Counted from the first letter of the stretch, positions 25,303-34,678 are shown. The stretch: 64,000 nt of DNA from Arcobacter vandammei (GCF_016106035.1 NZ_JADKPZ010000010.1:1-64000); one strand, 5' to 3'. Program-made: numbers and translations. The notes: generated by a model not told the origin, from the letters alone.

Positions 25303-26964
25303 ATGATAAAAAAAGAGTCAATTGAAAATTTAAAAAACTATTTAGATGTTGTAGATGTAATTTCACAATTTTTGGATTTAAAAAAAGCTGGTGCAAATTT
25401 TAAAGCTTGTTGTCCATTTCACGGTGAAGATACACCATCTTTTGTTGTAAGTCCAGCAAAACAAATATATCACTGCTTTGGTTGTGGTGTTGGTGGAGAT
25501 AGTATTAAATTTTTGATGGAGTATGAAAAACTTTCATATCCAGAAAGTATTGAAAAACTAGCAAGTATGTATAACTTTAGTTTGGATTATGAAACTTCTA
25601 GCGAAAAAGTAAGAGATACAAAAGTTTTAGAAGATATAAAAAAATTTTATCAAAATATCTTTTTCTCAAATAACTCTATGAAAGAGTATGTTAAAAATAG
25701 GGGAATTTCTGATTTTTCAGCTGAAAAATTTGAAATAGGATATGCAAGTAGTTCAACTGACACAATTAATTTTATAAAATCAAATCACCATAATATAAAC
25801 GATGCAATAGAATTTGGAATTATAGATAAAGGTGAAAATGGACTTTATTCAAGATTTATAGATAGAATAATTTTCCCTATATACTCAATTACTGGAAAAC
25901 TTGTTGGTTTTGGTGGAAGAACGACAACAAACCATAGTGCAAAATATATAAACTCCCCACAAACTCCAATTTTCAATAAATCAAAGCTTTTATATGGTTA
26001 TCATTTGGCAAAAGAAAAAATTTATAAGTCAAAACAGATAATTGTTTGTGAAGGTTATTTAGATGTAATAATGCTTCATCAAGCAAGATTTAATAATGCT
26101 GTTGCAACTTTAGGAACAGCTTTAACAAAAGAGCATTTGCCACTTTTAAGAAGAGGAGAACCAAAGGTTATTTTAGCTTATGATGGCGATAAAGCAGGGC
26201 AAAATGCTGCTTTTAAAGCTTCTGTAATGTTAAGTCAAAGTGAATTTGATGGTGGAGTTGTTATTTTCAAAAATGGGCTTGATCCTGCTGATATGGTAAA
26301 AGAACAAAGAATTGAAGAGTTAAATAATATGTTTTTAGAACCAATTGCTTTTATACCTTTTGCAATAGATTATATAGTTGATAAATATGATATAAATGAA
26401 CCAATTCAAAAACAAAAAGCATTAAATGAGACAAATGAGTATTTGCAAAGTCTCTCTTTACTGAATCAAGATGAGTACAAAAGATACATTGCTCAAAAAT
26501 TAAATATTCGAGAGAATTTAGTAAAAATAGTAAATTCAAAAAATAGAGTAAATGAAAAAAATACAATAAAAATTGATATAGCAGAACTTTGCATAATAAA
26601 ATCTATTTTAGAAAATCCCAAAAGATTGGATATGGTTTTAGATATTGTTGATGCTTCAATGTTTGAATATCATAAAGATGAGTTTATGTTACTTTTAACA
26701 GATATAAACGATATAAAACTAAATCAAATCTCTTTAAATGATAAGTTAGAAAATTATGATGATGAGAGACTAAACCAAGAGCTTTTAATTTTACTTCATA
26801 AATTTTATTCAAATAAGTTAATTTTTGTAACACACGATAAAAATTTAGATTTTAACCAAAAAATTATGAAGATAAAAATCATAAAAGATAACCTAAAACA
26901 GTTAAAAGATGGAAAACTTGTAAGTTATAATCTTGGGCTTAAAGAAAGTTTAATAAAATCTTAG
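25303..26964 (+). CDS. dnaG: DNA primase
   Basis: Primase makes RNA primers for replication. The 553-residue protein has the N-terminal zinc finger (CCPFHGEDTPSF...YHCFGCGVGG, about 36-64), the catalytic TOPRIM domain (IIVCEGYLDVIMLHQ, then LAYDGDKAGQNAA, with the acidic triad) and a C-terminal helicase-binding region (about 425-553) that is poorly conserved, as usual. Length is typical for Campylobacterota. The promoter must lie in the 81-bp divergent gap with the LapB-like gene. Confidence 0.97.
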   Translation: MIKKESIENLKNYLDVVDVISQFLDLKKAGANFKACCPFHGEDTPSFVVSPAKQIYHCFGCGVGGDSIKFLMEYEKLSYPESIEKLASMYNFSLDYETSSEKVRDTKVLEDIKKFYQNIFFSNNSMKEYVKNRGISDFSAEKFEIGYASSSTDTINFIKSNHHNINDAIEFGIIDKGENGLYSRFIDRIIFPIYSITGKLVGFGGRTTTNHSAKYINSPQTPIFNKSKLLYGYHLAKEKIYKSKQIIVCEGYLDVIMLHQARFNNAVATLGTALTKEHLPLLRRGEPKVILAYDGDKAGQNAAFKASVMLSQSEFDGGVVIFKNGLDPADMVKEQRIEELNNMFLEPIAFIPFAIDYIVDKYDINEPIQKQKALNETNEYLQSLSLLNQDEYKRYIAQKLNIRENLVKIVNSKNRVNEKNTIKIDIAELCIIKSILENPKRLDMVLDIVDASMFEYHKDEFMLLLTDINDIKLNQISLNDKLENYDDERLNQELLILLHKFYSNKLIFVTHDKNLDFNQKIMKIKIIKDNLKQLKDGKLVSYNLGLKESLIKS

Positions 26965-27044
26965 ATATTATTCCCGTTCGAAAAATGCAAATTAGTATAA
27001 AAACCAAGCCTAGTTATGCTTATAAATAAGAAGAGGATATGAAG

Positions 27045-27362
27045 ATGTACGCAATTATCAAATGTGGTGGGAAACAATATAAAGTATCAGAAGGTGATAT
27101 TATAGATATTGATTACACTGGTAAGGCTGCTAAAGAGACTTTAGAAATTACTGATGTACTAGCAGTTAATAATGGTGAATTAAAAACTGGAACTGCTGTA
27201 TCAGGTGCAAAAGTTGAAGCAGTTGTAGTTTTAGATGGAACAGGTGTAAATAGAGATAGAAAAGTTGTTATTTACAAAAAAAGAAGAAGAAAAGATTCTA
27301 AATTAAAAAGAGGTTTCAGAAAAAGCTTCACAAAAATTAGAATTACAAAAATTGCTGCTTAA
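27045..27362 (+). CDS. rplU: 50S ribosomal protein L21
   Basis: This is a 105-residue protein with the family start [14 protein letters not shown] and the rRNA-binding [21 protein letters not shown] segment near the end. Two in-frame ATG codons lie close together (27039 and 27045); the second is eight bases from AGAGG and matches the start used by relatives. It forms an operon with rpmA (28-base gap) that ends in a strong terminator. Confidence 0.97.
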   Translation: MYAIIKCGGKQYKVSEGDIIDIDYTGKAAKETLEITDVLAVNNGELKTGTAVSGAKVEAVVVLDGTGVNRDRKVVIYKKRRRKDSKLKRGFRKSFTKIRITKIAA

Positions 27363-27390
27363 GCATTAAAAAAATTTAAGGAGAAAAATT

Positions 27391-27648
27391 ATGGCTCACA
27401 AAAAAGGTCAGGGTAGTACTCAGAATAATAGAGATTCAGCTGGTAGAAGACTTGGTGTTAAAAAATATGGTGGTGAAGTTGTAAGTGCTGGAAATATCAT
27501 TATTAGACAAAGAGGAACTAAAGTTCACTTAGGAAATAATGTTGGTATGGGAAAAGATCATACAATCTACTCTTTAATTGATGGTGTTGTTAAATTTGAA
27601 ATTAAAGATAAAAAAAGAAAAAAAGTTTCTGTTTACGCAGCATCGTAA
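27391..27648 (+). CDS. rpmA: 50S ribosomal protein L27
   Basis: This is an 85-residue protein, start [22 protein letters not shown], with the usual basic, glycine-rich N-terminus that reaches the peptidyl-transferase centre. It has no cleavable N-terminal extension of the Firmicutes type. It has a good ribosome site (AAGGAGAAAA) and is followed by the terminator at 27671. Confidence 0.98.
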   Translation: MAHKKGQGSTQNNRDSAGRRLGVKKYGGEVVSAGNIIIRQRGTKVHLGNNVGMGKDHTIYSLIDGVVKFEIKDKKRKKVSVYAAS

Positions 27649-27670
27649 ATTAGAGATTTAGTTTTTTTAT

Positions 27671-27704
27671 AAAGGGTGTATGCTTTGCCATACACCCTTT
27701 TTTT
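27671..27704 (+). terminator. Strong rho-independent terminator after rplU-rpmA
   Basis: AAAGGGTGTATG (27671-27682), loop CTTTGC and CATACACCCTTT (27689-27700) form a perfect 12-bp stem followed by a T-run to 27704. It is the most GC-rich intergenic hairpin in the window. Confidence 0.95.
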
Positions 27705-27721
27705 ATTTGTAAAGGAAAACT

Positions 27722-28807
27722 ATGTTTATAGATAGTGCAAGATTTAGTGTAAGTAGTGGAAAAGGTGGGCAAGGTTGTGCATCTTTTAGAAGAGAGAAAT
27801 TTGTTGTTCAAGGTGGTCCTGATGGTGGAGATGGAGGGAAAGGTGGAGATGTTTACTTTGTTGTAGATAGCAATACTGATACTTTATCTTTTTATAAAGG
27901 AAAAAGAGTTTTTAAAGCTGATAAAGGTCAACCAGGAATGGGAAGACAAAAAACAGGAAAAAGTGGTGAACATCTTGTTTTGATTGTACCACCAGGGACT
28001 CAAATAATAGATGATGAAACGAATGAGATTTTATATGACCTTTTAGAAGATGGTGAAAAATTCTTGTTTATTGAAGGTGGGAAAGGTGGACTTGGAAATG
28101 TTCACTTTAAAAACTCAAGAAATCAAAGACCTACTTATTTTCAACCAGGACTTCCAGGGATTACAAAAAGCATAAGATTAGAACTTAAACTTATTGCTGA
28201 TGTTGGCCTTGTAGGTTATCCAAATGTTGGAAAATCTACTTTAATTTCTGTAACATCAAATGCAAGTCCAGAAATAGCAAACTATGAGTTTACAACTTTA
28301 ACTCCAAAACTAGGAGTTGTAAATGTTGGAGATTATAACTCTTTTGTGATGGCTGATATTCCAGGAATTATTGATGGTGCAAGTGATGGAAGAGGGCTTG
28401 GGTTAGAGTTTTTAAAACATATTGAAAGAACAAAAACTTTACTTTTTACTATTGATGTTGCAAATTATAGAACTATGATTGACCAATACAATGTTTTAAA
28501 AGAGGAACTTTTAAAATTTTCTACAGAGTTGGCAAAAAGAGATTTCGCAATAGTTTTAACAAAAATAGATGCATATTATGGAGAGGATTTACAAGCTGAT
28601 ATAAATGAGTTCTTAAAAGCTTTAAATCTTGAAGTTTCTAAAACAAATGAGTATAAATTTGATGAGAACTTACCATATTTTGTTCAAGATTTAATATTTA
28701 ATAAAAAAGATAGTACAAAACCATATTTTGTTTTACCAATATCTTCACTAAATAAGACAAATATTGCACCATTAAAATTTGCACTTTATACAATGCTAGG
28801 AAAATAG
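27722..28807 (+). CDS. obg: GTPase Obg (ribosome assembly)
   Basis: The 361-residue protein has the glycine-rich Obg fold at the N-terminus ([14 protein letters not shown]...[13 protein letters not shown]), then the GTPase motifs [10 protein letters not shown] (about 167-176), the switch region [18 protein letters not shown] and LTKID. It lacks the optional C-terminal OCT domain. Obg acts in 50S assembly and growth control. proB follows after 12 bases and fmt after another 10, giving an obg-proB-fmt unit. Confidence 0.96.
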   Translation: MFIDSARFSVSSGKGGQGCASFRREKFVVQGGPDGGDGGKGGDVYFVVDSNTDTLSFYKGKRVFKADKGQPGMGRQKTGKSGEHLVLIVPPGTQIIDDETNEILYDLLEDGEKFLFIEGGKGGLGNVHFKNSRNQRPTYFQPGLPGITKSIRLELKLIADVGLVGYPNVGKSTLISVTSNASPEIANYEFTTLTPKLGVVNVGDYNSFVMADIPGIIDGASDGRGLGLEFLKHIERTKTLLFTIDVANYRTMIDQYNVLKEELLKFSTELAKRDFAIVLTKIDAYYGEDLQADINEFLKALNLEVSKTNEYKFDENLPYFVQDLIFNKKDSTKPYFVLPISSLNKTNIAPLKFALYTMLGK

Positions 28808-28819
28808 AGAAGGTAAGTT

Positions 28820-29581
28820 ATGAAAAGATTAGTTATAAAAGTAGGAACTGCTGTTTTAACTCAAGGTGAGGAGTTGGCTTTTCAAAGAATGAAAAATCTT
28901 GTAAAGCTAATTTCTACACTAAAAAATGAGAAAAATATTGATGTTATTTTAGTAAGCTCTGGTGCTGTTGGAGCTGGATATACATCTTTAAAACTTGATA
29001 AAACTATTTTAGCAAACAAACAAACTCTTGCAGCTATTGGGCAACCAAAACTTATGAGAACTTATCAAGAGATGTTTGAAGAATACGATATAACAGTTGC
29101 TCAAATGCTTTTTATTGCAGATGATTTTGATTCAAGAAAAAGGTCAAAAAATGCAAAAAATGTTATGGAAATTTTGCTAGAAAACAAAGTTTTACCAATT
29201 ATAAATGAAAATGATGTAATAGCAACAGAAGAGTTAATAGGTGATAATGACCAATTAGCAGCCTTTATAACACACTATTTTAAAGCAGATATGCTTGCAA
29301 TTTTAACAGATATTGATGGATATTATAATAAAAATCCAAGAGAGTTTAGTGATGCTAACTTGCAAAAAATTGTAAGTGAAATAAGCGAAGAAGAGTTAAA
29401 TAAAAAACCTAGTGCAAATTCACAATTTGCAACAGGAGGAATAGTAACAAAACTAAAGGCAGCTGATTTTTTAATGCAAAAAAATATTCCAATGTACTTA
29501 AGTAGTGGTTTTGATTTGACAAATGCTTATGATTTTTTAGTAAACAATAACCATAATAGTGGAACAATTTTTAAAAAATAA
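28820..29581 (+). CDS. proB: Glutamate 5-kinase (short form, no PUA domain)
   Basis: ProB phosphorylates glutamate at the start of proline synthesis. The 253-residue protein is a bare amino-acid-kinase domain: VIKVGTAVLT at the N-terminus, LVSSGAVGAGY (about 45-55), INENDVIATEE, GDNDQLAA and TDIDGYYNKNP. The C-terminal PUA domain found in E. coli ProB is absent, which is the usual state in this phylum. It lies between obg and fmt. Confidence 0.95.
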   Translation: MKRLVIKVGTAVLTQGEELAFQRMKNLVKLISTLKNEKNIDVILVSSGAVGAGYTSLKLDKTILANKQTLAAIGQPKLMRTYQEMFEEYDITVAQMLFIADDFDSRKRSKNAKNVMEILLENKVLPIINENDVIATEELIGDNDQLAAFITHYFKADMLAILTDIDGYYNKNPREFSDANLQKIVSEISEEELNKKPSANSQFATGGIVTKLKAADFLMQKNIPMYLSSGFDLTNAYDFLVNNNHNSGTIFKK

Positions 29582-29591
29582 GGAGAATATT

Positions 29592-30512
29592 TTGAGTAAA
29601 AAAGTTTTATTTATGGGAACACCATCTTATGCAACAGAAATTTTAAAAGAGCTATTAAATAGCTCTTATGAAGTTGTTGGAGTTTTTACACAAGAGGATA
29701 AACCAGTTGGTAGAAAACAGCTTTTAACTCCACCAGATATAAAGCAATATTGCCTTGATAATAATCTTGATTTTCCAATACTACAACCAAAAAAACTAAA
29801 AGATAATCTAGCAGCTTATATTGCTATAAGAGAGTTAAATCCTGATTTTATAGTTGTTGCTGCTTACGGTCAAATTTTGCCAAAAGAGATTTTAAGCCTT
29901 GCTCCTTGTATAAATCTTCATGCTTCAATATTGCCATCTTACAGAGGGGCTAGTCCTATTCAAGAGGGGATTTTAAATGATGATGAGTATCTGGGAGTTA
30001 CTTCTATGTTTATGGAAGAAGGGCTTGATTGTGGCGATATTTTGGGATATTCATATTTGAAAAATGATAAAAATATGCTTGTAAGTGAAGCATTTGAAAA
30101 GTTATCAAATCTTGCAGCAAAACTTACAATCACAACTTTAGATAATTTTGAAAATTTAAAGGCGATAAAACAAAATAATAATAGTGCAAGTTTTTGTAAA
30201 AAGATAAAAAAAGAGGATGGTGAAGTTGATTTCTCTAATGCAAAGAAACTATTTTTAAAATACAAAGCATACTCATTTTGGCCAGGAGTTTTCCTAAAAT
30301 CCGAGCTTAAACTAAAAGATATAGAGTTATTAGAAGATAGTTCAAAAAATATTGCTGGAGAGATTTTAAGTATAGAGAAAGATTTTATCGTTGTTGCTTG
30401 TGAGATAGGAAGTTTAAAGATAAAAACTCTACAAGCACCATCTAAAAAAGAGATAAAAGCTACTGAATACTTAAAAGGTCAAAGATTAAATATAAAAGAT
30501 ATTTTAGAATAA
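29592..30512 (+). CDS. fmt: Methionyl-tRNA formyltransferase
   Basis: Fmt formylates initiator Met-tRNA. The 306-residue protein starts LSKKVLFMGTPSYATEIL (first residue read as Met) and has the folate-site motif INLHASILPSYRGASPIQ (about 104-121) with the catalytic Asn-His-Asp residues (N and H in this motif). The C-terminal domain is present. The start is TTG at 29592, behind AGGAGAAT; an ATG further up (29559) lies inside proB and lacks a site. Its substrate enzyme pair partner, deformylase, is at 10.0 kb. Confidence 0.95.
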   Translation: MSKKVLFMGTPSYATEILKELLNSSYEVVGVFTQEDKPVGRKQLLTPPDIKQYCLDNNLDFPILQPKKLKDNLAAYIAIRELNPDFIVVAAYGQILPKEILSLAPCINLHASILPSYRGASPIQEGILNDDEYLGVTSMFMEEGLDCGDILGYSYLKNDKNMLVSEAFEKLSNLAAKLTITTLDNFENLKAIKQNNNSASFCKKIKKEDGEVDFSNAKKLFLKYKAYSFWPGVFLKSELKLKDIELLEDSSKNIAGEILSIEKDFIVVACEIGSLKIKTLQAPSKKEIKATEYLKGQRLNIKDILE

Positions 30513-30532
30513 GATTATAAGTTTTATATAAA

Positions 30533-30616
30533 TGGTGCGGCTGACGAGACTTGAACTCGTACAGCTGTTGCCACTACCACCTCAAGATAGCGTGTCTACC
30601 GTTCCACCACAGCCGC
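30533..30616 (-). tRNA. tRNA-Leu (anticodon GAG)
   Basis: On the minus strand the 84-nt sequence begins GCGGCTG and ends CAGCCGC-ACCA, a 7-bp acceptor stem with encoded CCA ending at 30533. The anticodon stem CTATC/GGTAG encloses TTGAGGT, anticodon GAG, which reads CTC and CTT. A long variable arm marks the class II tRNA-Leu. The T loop is GTTCAAGTC. It lies downstream of the atpE terminator on the same strand. This is the tRNA that decodes three or four of the five leucine codons of the leuA leader peptide. Confidence 0.97.
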
Positions 30617-30631
30617 ATTTATGAATAAGAA

Positions 30632-30664
30632 AAGAAAAAAGGTCAAGAAGAAAACTTCCTGACC
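30632..30664 (-). terminator. Terminator of atpE
   Basis: On the minus strand GGTCAGGAAG, loop TTTT and CTTCTTGACC form a ten-pair stem with one mismatch, followed by a T-run TTTTTTCTTT (30641-30632). It separates atpE from the tRNA-Leu gene downstream. Confidence 0.88.
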
Positions 30665-30696
30665 TAAGATTTATTAAATCTGTTGTGATTTAACTA

Positions 30697-31008
30697 TTAT
30701 AGGAATGGGTTTGCATATAATGCAATCATAGCAATAACAAGTGCATAAATAACTTGTGCTTCGATCATCGCTAATGCAATGAACATTGTTGTCATTAATT
30801 TTCCACCTAAACCTGGGTTTCTTGCAGTTCCAGCAATAGTTGCAGCTGCAGTATTACCCATACCAATAGCACCACCAAGAGCAGCTAGACCTAATCCGAT
30901 ACCAGCAGCTACTACAGAGTAAGCTTTTAAAGTTTCATTAACAACTGCTTCATCAGCAGCAAATGCAAAACCAGCGATAGCTAGCATTAAAAGAACGATT
31001 TTTTTCAT
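30697..31008 (-). CDS. atpE: ATP synthase F0 subunit c
   Basis: This is a 103-residue proteolipid with two membrane helices. The helix-1 motif GIGLGLAALGGAIGMG (about 36-51), the polar loop ARNPGL, and the ion-binding glutamate in helix 2 (FIALAMIEAQVIYAL) are clear. The first 17 residues (MKKIVLLMLAIAGFAFA) look like a cleavable signal peptide, a known feature of the c subunit in this group. No other atp genes are nearby, so it is a solitary gene, as in Campylobacter. The 5' UTR may be structured (see the inverted repeat at 31034-31073). Confidence 0.96.
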   Translation of the reverse strand: MKKIVLLMLAIAGFAFAADEAVVNETLKAYSVVAAGIGLGLAALGGAIGMGNTAAATIAGTARNPGLGGKLMTTMFIALAMIEAQVIYALVIAMIALYANPFL

Positions 31009-31033
31009 TTCTTTTCCTTTTATAAAAATATTT

Positions 31034-31073
31034 CAAAGTAAATTCGGCTTGCGTATCCCTACTAAGTACTTTG
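31034..31073 (-). promoter_or_regulatory. Inverted repeat in the atpE leader
   Basis: CAAAGTA (31034-31040) and TACTTTG (31067-31073) bracket a segment that is clearly less AT-rich than the intergenic DNA around it. On the minus strand this is 26-65 bases upstream of the atpE start, so it would be a hairpin in the 5' UTR or a spacer between promoter and gene. No known riboswitch is recognised. Confidence 0.35.
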
Positions 31074-31175
31074 ACGGCTATGATTATAAAAAAATATTGC
31101 TAAATATTAGCTAAAACAGAAAAATATTATTATTTCTTTGTTATAATTTTCAATATTATTAAAAAAGGCTTTTTT

Positions 31176-33239
31176 ATGAAGAAAATTTTTATATCACTTA
31201 TTATTATAATATTATTAATTATTTTGGCAATTTTTGGCTTATTTTTTACAAAATATGGAAATTCCTTTATATCTACATATATAGAAAATAGGGTAAATAG
31301 TGAACAAGATAAAGTAAAATTAAAGGTAGAAAAATTAAATTTTACATTTAAAACCTTTGATTTTAATGCAAGTATTGATGATAATTCTTATATTAATATA
31401 AATGGTGGCTTTGAAATCTTAAAAAAAAGAGTTGATTTAAAATATGATATAAAAATAAATGATTTAGAAAATATAAAAAATTTAATTAATATTGATTTAA
31501 AAGGAGCTTTTTTTACAAATGGAACTTTTATAGGGGATAAAAATAGTTCAATAATAAATGGAGTTTCAAATTTTGCAAGTGGAGAGACAGTTTATAATAT
31601 AAATTTAGTTGATTTTGAACTAGATAAAATTTTAATAAATTCTAAAAATTTAAAAGTTGAAGAGTTATTGGAACTTTTAAAAGAACCTATATATTCTAAA
31701 GGTATTTTAAATATTGATGCAAATATTAATAATTTTAAAACAAAAAATCTAAGTGGTAATTTAAAAGGAAATATAGAAAAAGGTATTTTAAATAATGAAG
31801 TTATAAATAAAGAGTTAAATCAAACTTTATCATCAAATATCTCTTTTGATGCAAATATAAATAGTGATTTTTCGCAAAATAAAGTAATTTCAAATATTGA
31901 CTTTAAAAGTTCTTTATTAAATTTGATATTTGAAAAATTTGAATTAGACTTAACAAATAAAAACTATTTTGGTAATTTTCAACTTTTGGTTAAAAACCTT
32001 GAAAGATTAGAGGGGTTTACTGGTAAGAAATTAAAAGGAGAGCTTGAAAGTCAAGGAATTTTAAAATCTGAAAATAAAAATATTAATATTTCTGGATCTT
32101 CAAATATAATTGAAAGTAAGATAAATTATAATCTTGATATGAAAAATAGTTCATTAAGTAATCTTACATTTAATATTGAAGGTGCAAAGATTGAAAAACT
32201 TTTAAAACTTTTGGATGAACCAGTTTATGCTGTTGGGCATTTTGATGCCAAAGGTAATATTAAAAATATTAAGGATTTAAGTGGAAATACCTTTGTTAAA
32301 TTTAATAATGTAAAGATAATAAATGAAGTTGTAAATGCAGTTTATAATCAAAATATAAAAGAGCAAATTGTATTAAATAGTAAAATTGATACAAAATTTG
32401 AGGATAATAAAGCAATTTCAAAAATTGAAGCAATATCAAATGTTGGGAATTTGAATATTGATGAGTTGGTTTATAATTTAAAAGATGAAAACTTATTTGG
32501 TAAATATATTTTTGTAACTAGTGATTTATCAAAATTAAAAGATTTCACAAAGATGGAATTAAGAGGAGATATTAAATTAAATGGAGATATAAAAACTGAC
32601 AAAGGTAGGCTATTTTTGGATGGAAAATCTACACTAGCAGGTGGTAACTTTGATTTTATTTTAAATGATAATCTTTTAAATGCAAATTTAAGAAATTCAA
32701 ATATGAAGAGTATTATGTATTTAATAAAACAAAAAGAGAAATTTGATTCAAATGTAGATTTAAGTTTAAACTACAACCTTTTGACAAAAAAAGGTGATTT
32801 ACTTGGTAATTTTTTAAATGGCCATTTTCTTGAAAATGATTTTACAAAACTTGTAGGTCAATTTACAAAAGTTGATTTGACAAAAGAGATTTATGAAAAT
32901 TCAAAATTAACTACAAAAATTGATGACAAACTTCTAACTTCAAACCTTATAATGCAAAGTCCAAAAAGTAAATTAGAGATATATAATTCAAAAATTGACT
33001 TAGAAAAAAATACTATATATGCAAGAATTGATACTCAAATTAAAGATAATAAATTTGCAGTTATTTTGGAGAATGATTTAAATAATCCAACTTTATCTTT
33101 TGATGTTAAAGATATTTTAGAAAAAAAATTAGATAAAAATATAGATAAATTGGGTGAAAAGTTAAATAAAGTTTTAGGTAAAGATAAATCTGATGAGAGT
33201 GGAAAAGAGATTTTAAAAGGGCTAAAAGGTTTATTTTAA
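31176..33239 (+). CDS. AsmA/TamB-like envelope protein with internal repeats
   Basis: This 687-residue protein has one N-terminal membrane span (residues 4-25) and a long beta-rich periplasmic part rich in Asn, Lys and Ile. Two segments of about 140 residues are similar: one around residues 165-300 (VEELLELLKEPIYSKGILN..., ending LERLEGFTGKKLKGEL) and one around 340-475 (IEKLLKLLDEPVYAVGHFD..., ending LSKLKDFTKMELRGDI). This is typical of AsmA-like proteins that bridge the inner and outer membrane and move lipids. I cannot assign a specific member. It ends eight bases before a Fur-type box. Confidence 0.6.
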   Translation: MKKIFISLIIIILLIILAIFGLFFTKYGNSFISTYIENRVNSEQDKVKLKVEKLNFTFKTFDFNASIDDNSYININGGFEILKKRVDLKYDIKINDLENIKNLINIDLKGAFFTNGTFIGDKNSSIINGVSNFASGETVYNINLVDFELDKILINSKNLKVEELLELLKEPIYSKGILNIDANINNFKTKNLSGNLKGNIEKGILNNEVINKELNQTLSSNISFDANINSDFSQNKVISNIDFKSSLLNLIFEKFELDLTNKNYFGNFQLLVKNLERLEGFTGKKLKGELESQGILKSENKNINISGSSNIIESKINYNLDMKNSSLSNLTFNIEGAKIEKLLKLLDEPVYAVGHFDAKGNIKNIKDLSGNTFVKFNNVKIINEVVNAVYNQNIKEQIVLNSKIDTKFEDNKAISKIEAISNVGNLNIDELVYNLKDENLFGKYIFVTSDLSKLKDFTKMELRGDIKLNGDIKTDKGRLFLDGKSTLAGGNFDFILNDNLLNANLRNSNMKSIMYLIKQKEKFDSNVDLSLNYNLLTKKGDLLGNFLNGHFLENDFTKLVGQFTKVDLTKEIYENSKLTTKIDDKLLTSNLIMQSPKSKLEIYNSKIDLEKNTIYARIDTQIKDNKFAVILENDLNNPTLSFDVKDILEKKLDKNIDKLGEKLNKVLGKDKSDESGKEILKGLKGLF

Positions 33240-33246
33240 AACATCT

Positions 33247-33261
33247 TGATAATTGTTATCA
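33247..33261 (+). promoter_or_regulatory. Fur-type box upstream of the imelysin operon
   Basis: TGATAATTGTTATCA has inverted 6-base arms (TGATAA / TTATCA) around three bases. It fits the 7-1-7 style Fur operator (TGATAAT-n-ATTATCA) at nearly every position. It lies 63 bases upstream of the first imelysin gene, in the only promoter region of the five-gene set. Confidence 0.75.
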
Positions 33262-33283
33262 TTTTAAGTAAAGTCAAAGTTTT

Positions 33284-33310
33284 TTTTTGATTTAATTTCC
33301 AAATCAAAAA
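33284..33310. repeat. Hairpin in the imelysin 5' UTR
   Basis: TTTTTGATTT (33284-33293), seven-base loop and AAATCAAAAA (33301-33310) form a perfect ten-pair arm. It ends just before the ribosome site AAAGGA of the first imelysin gene and follows a run of nine T. It could influence ribosome access; a terminator on the plus strand is unlikely because no T-run follows. Confidence 0.5.
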
Positions 33311-33323
33311 TAAAGGAATTTTT

Positions 33324-34676
33324 ATGAAGTTTGGAAAAAAAATATTAGTAAGTTTATCACTTTCTGCTGCTTTAGCTTTAAGTGCATCAGCTAATCAAAA
33401 AAGTGAAAATAGTTCTACAATTCAAGTAAAAAGTAACTCATCATTTCTTGAAAGTTATGCAAATATTGCATTAGACAACTATAGTAATGCTTTAAAAGAT
33501 GCAAAAGCTCTTCAAGTTGCTATTGATAGTTTTGTAGCTAATCCTACTCAAGAAGGTTTAGACAATGCTAAAAAAGCTTGGTTACAATCAAGAGAATCTT
33601 ATGGAAGTACAGAAATATTTAGACTTTCAAATGGTCCAATTGATGCAGAAGAGGGATGGATTGCAAGTTCTTATGGAAGCTTAGAAGGGCAAATTAATGC
33701 TTGGCCATTAGATGAAAATATGATTGACTATACAATTGATGCAGATGGAAAAAGAACAAGTGGAAATATTATTGATACTGTTGGAAAATTTAATCCTGGT
33801 GGTGAAGAGTCAAAAGAGGTTGATGTTACAAAAATCACTGTTGAAGCTTTAACTGATTTAAATGAAAATGGTGGAGAAGCAAATGTAAGTACAGGTTACC
33901 ATGCAATTGAGTTTTTACTTTGGGGACAAGATCAAGATTATAACAACTTCTTAGAAGATAAAGTTACAAATGGAGCAATGACAGCAGGTCTTAGACCTCT
34001 TAGCGATTTTACAACAGATGCAAATAAAGATAGAAGATTAGATTACTTAAAGGTTGTAACAGAAAAATTAGTTCAAGATTTAGAAACTGTTAAAAGTGCT
34101 TGGGAAAAAGATATAAAAGGTGATGCAGGACTTTATAGAGCTGCACTTTTAGGAAAAATCAAAGGTAAAAATAAAGATAGAAATCTTTCAAAAAAAGAGG
34201 CTATGCAACAAATCATTGCTGGAATGGGTGTATTTATAAAATCTGAATTAGCAAATGAAAGAATTGCTGTTGCAGTTTTAACTCCTAGTGAAGAAGATGA
34301 ACACTCTTGCTTCTCTGATAATACTCATAGAGATTTAGTAAAAAATTATGAAGGTTTCAAAAATATTTTAACTTCTACTTATAATGGAAAAAAATATGGT
34401 GAATCTTTACTTGACTCTTTAAATAAAGATGATAAAGATAGAGTTTTAAAATTAATGTCTGATATTGAAGAAAAAATTGCAAGTGTAGATAAAGTTGCAA
34501 AAACTGAAGCTCACTTTGATTATCAAATTAGACCAGAAAATCCTCAATCAAAAGTTTTAGTAAAACTTAAAAATGAGCTTAGAAAACTAGGTGATGAGAT
34601 GGTAACAGTTGCAAAAGCAAATAATATCAAATTAACTGAAGATGATGTTACGGATCCTGAAGAGACAAAACTATAA
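33324..34676 (+). CDS. Imelysin (M75-family) periplasmic iron-related protein
   Basis: This 450-residue protein has a signal peptide (residues 1-23, ending ASA). The imelysin hallmark GYHAIEFLLWGQD (191-203) carries the GxHxxE motif. Imelysin proteins such as IrpA and ICMP are iron-regulated and periplasmic or lipid-anchored; the M75 domain of EfeO is related. Their exact chemistry is not settled; they are thought to bind iron or haem. It is the first gene after the Fur-type box and only two bases from the next gene. Residues 285-450 are highly charged and helical. Confidence 0.92.
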   Translation: MKFGKKILVSLSLSAALALSASANQKSENSSTIQVKSNSSFLESYANIALDNYSNALKDAKALQVAIDSFVANPTQEGLDNAKKAWLQSRESYGSTEIFRLSNGPIDAEEGWIASSYGSLEGQINAWPLDENMIDYTIDADGKRTSGNIIDTVGKFNPGGEESKEVDVTKITVEALTDLNENGGEANVSTGYHAIEFLLWGQDQDYNNFLEDKVTNGAMTAGLRPLSDFTTDANKDRRLDYLKVVTEKLVQDLETVKSAWEKDIKGDAGLYRAALLGKIKGKNKDRNLSKKEAMQQIIAGMGVFIKSELANERIAVAVLTPSEEDEHSCFSDNTHRDLVKNYEGFKNILTSTYNGKKYGESLLDSLNKDDKDRVLKLMSDIEEKIASVDKVAKTEAHFDYQIRPENPQSKVLVKLKNELRKLGDEMVTVAKANNIKLTEDDVTDPEETKL

Positions 34677-34678
34677 AG

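Noticed and set aside
30533-30664. tRNA-Leu as an integration site with a neighbouring island
   Set aside because: Both sides hold core genes (fmt and atpE), and no duplicated tRNA 3' end or integrase is seen.
33279-33288. Run of nine T between the Fur box and the imelysin gene as a phase-variable tract
   Set aside because: Phase-variable tracts in this phylum are usually poly-G/C; in such AT-rich DNA a T9 run is common and here is part of a hairpin.
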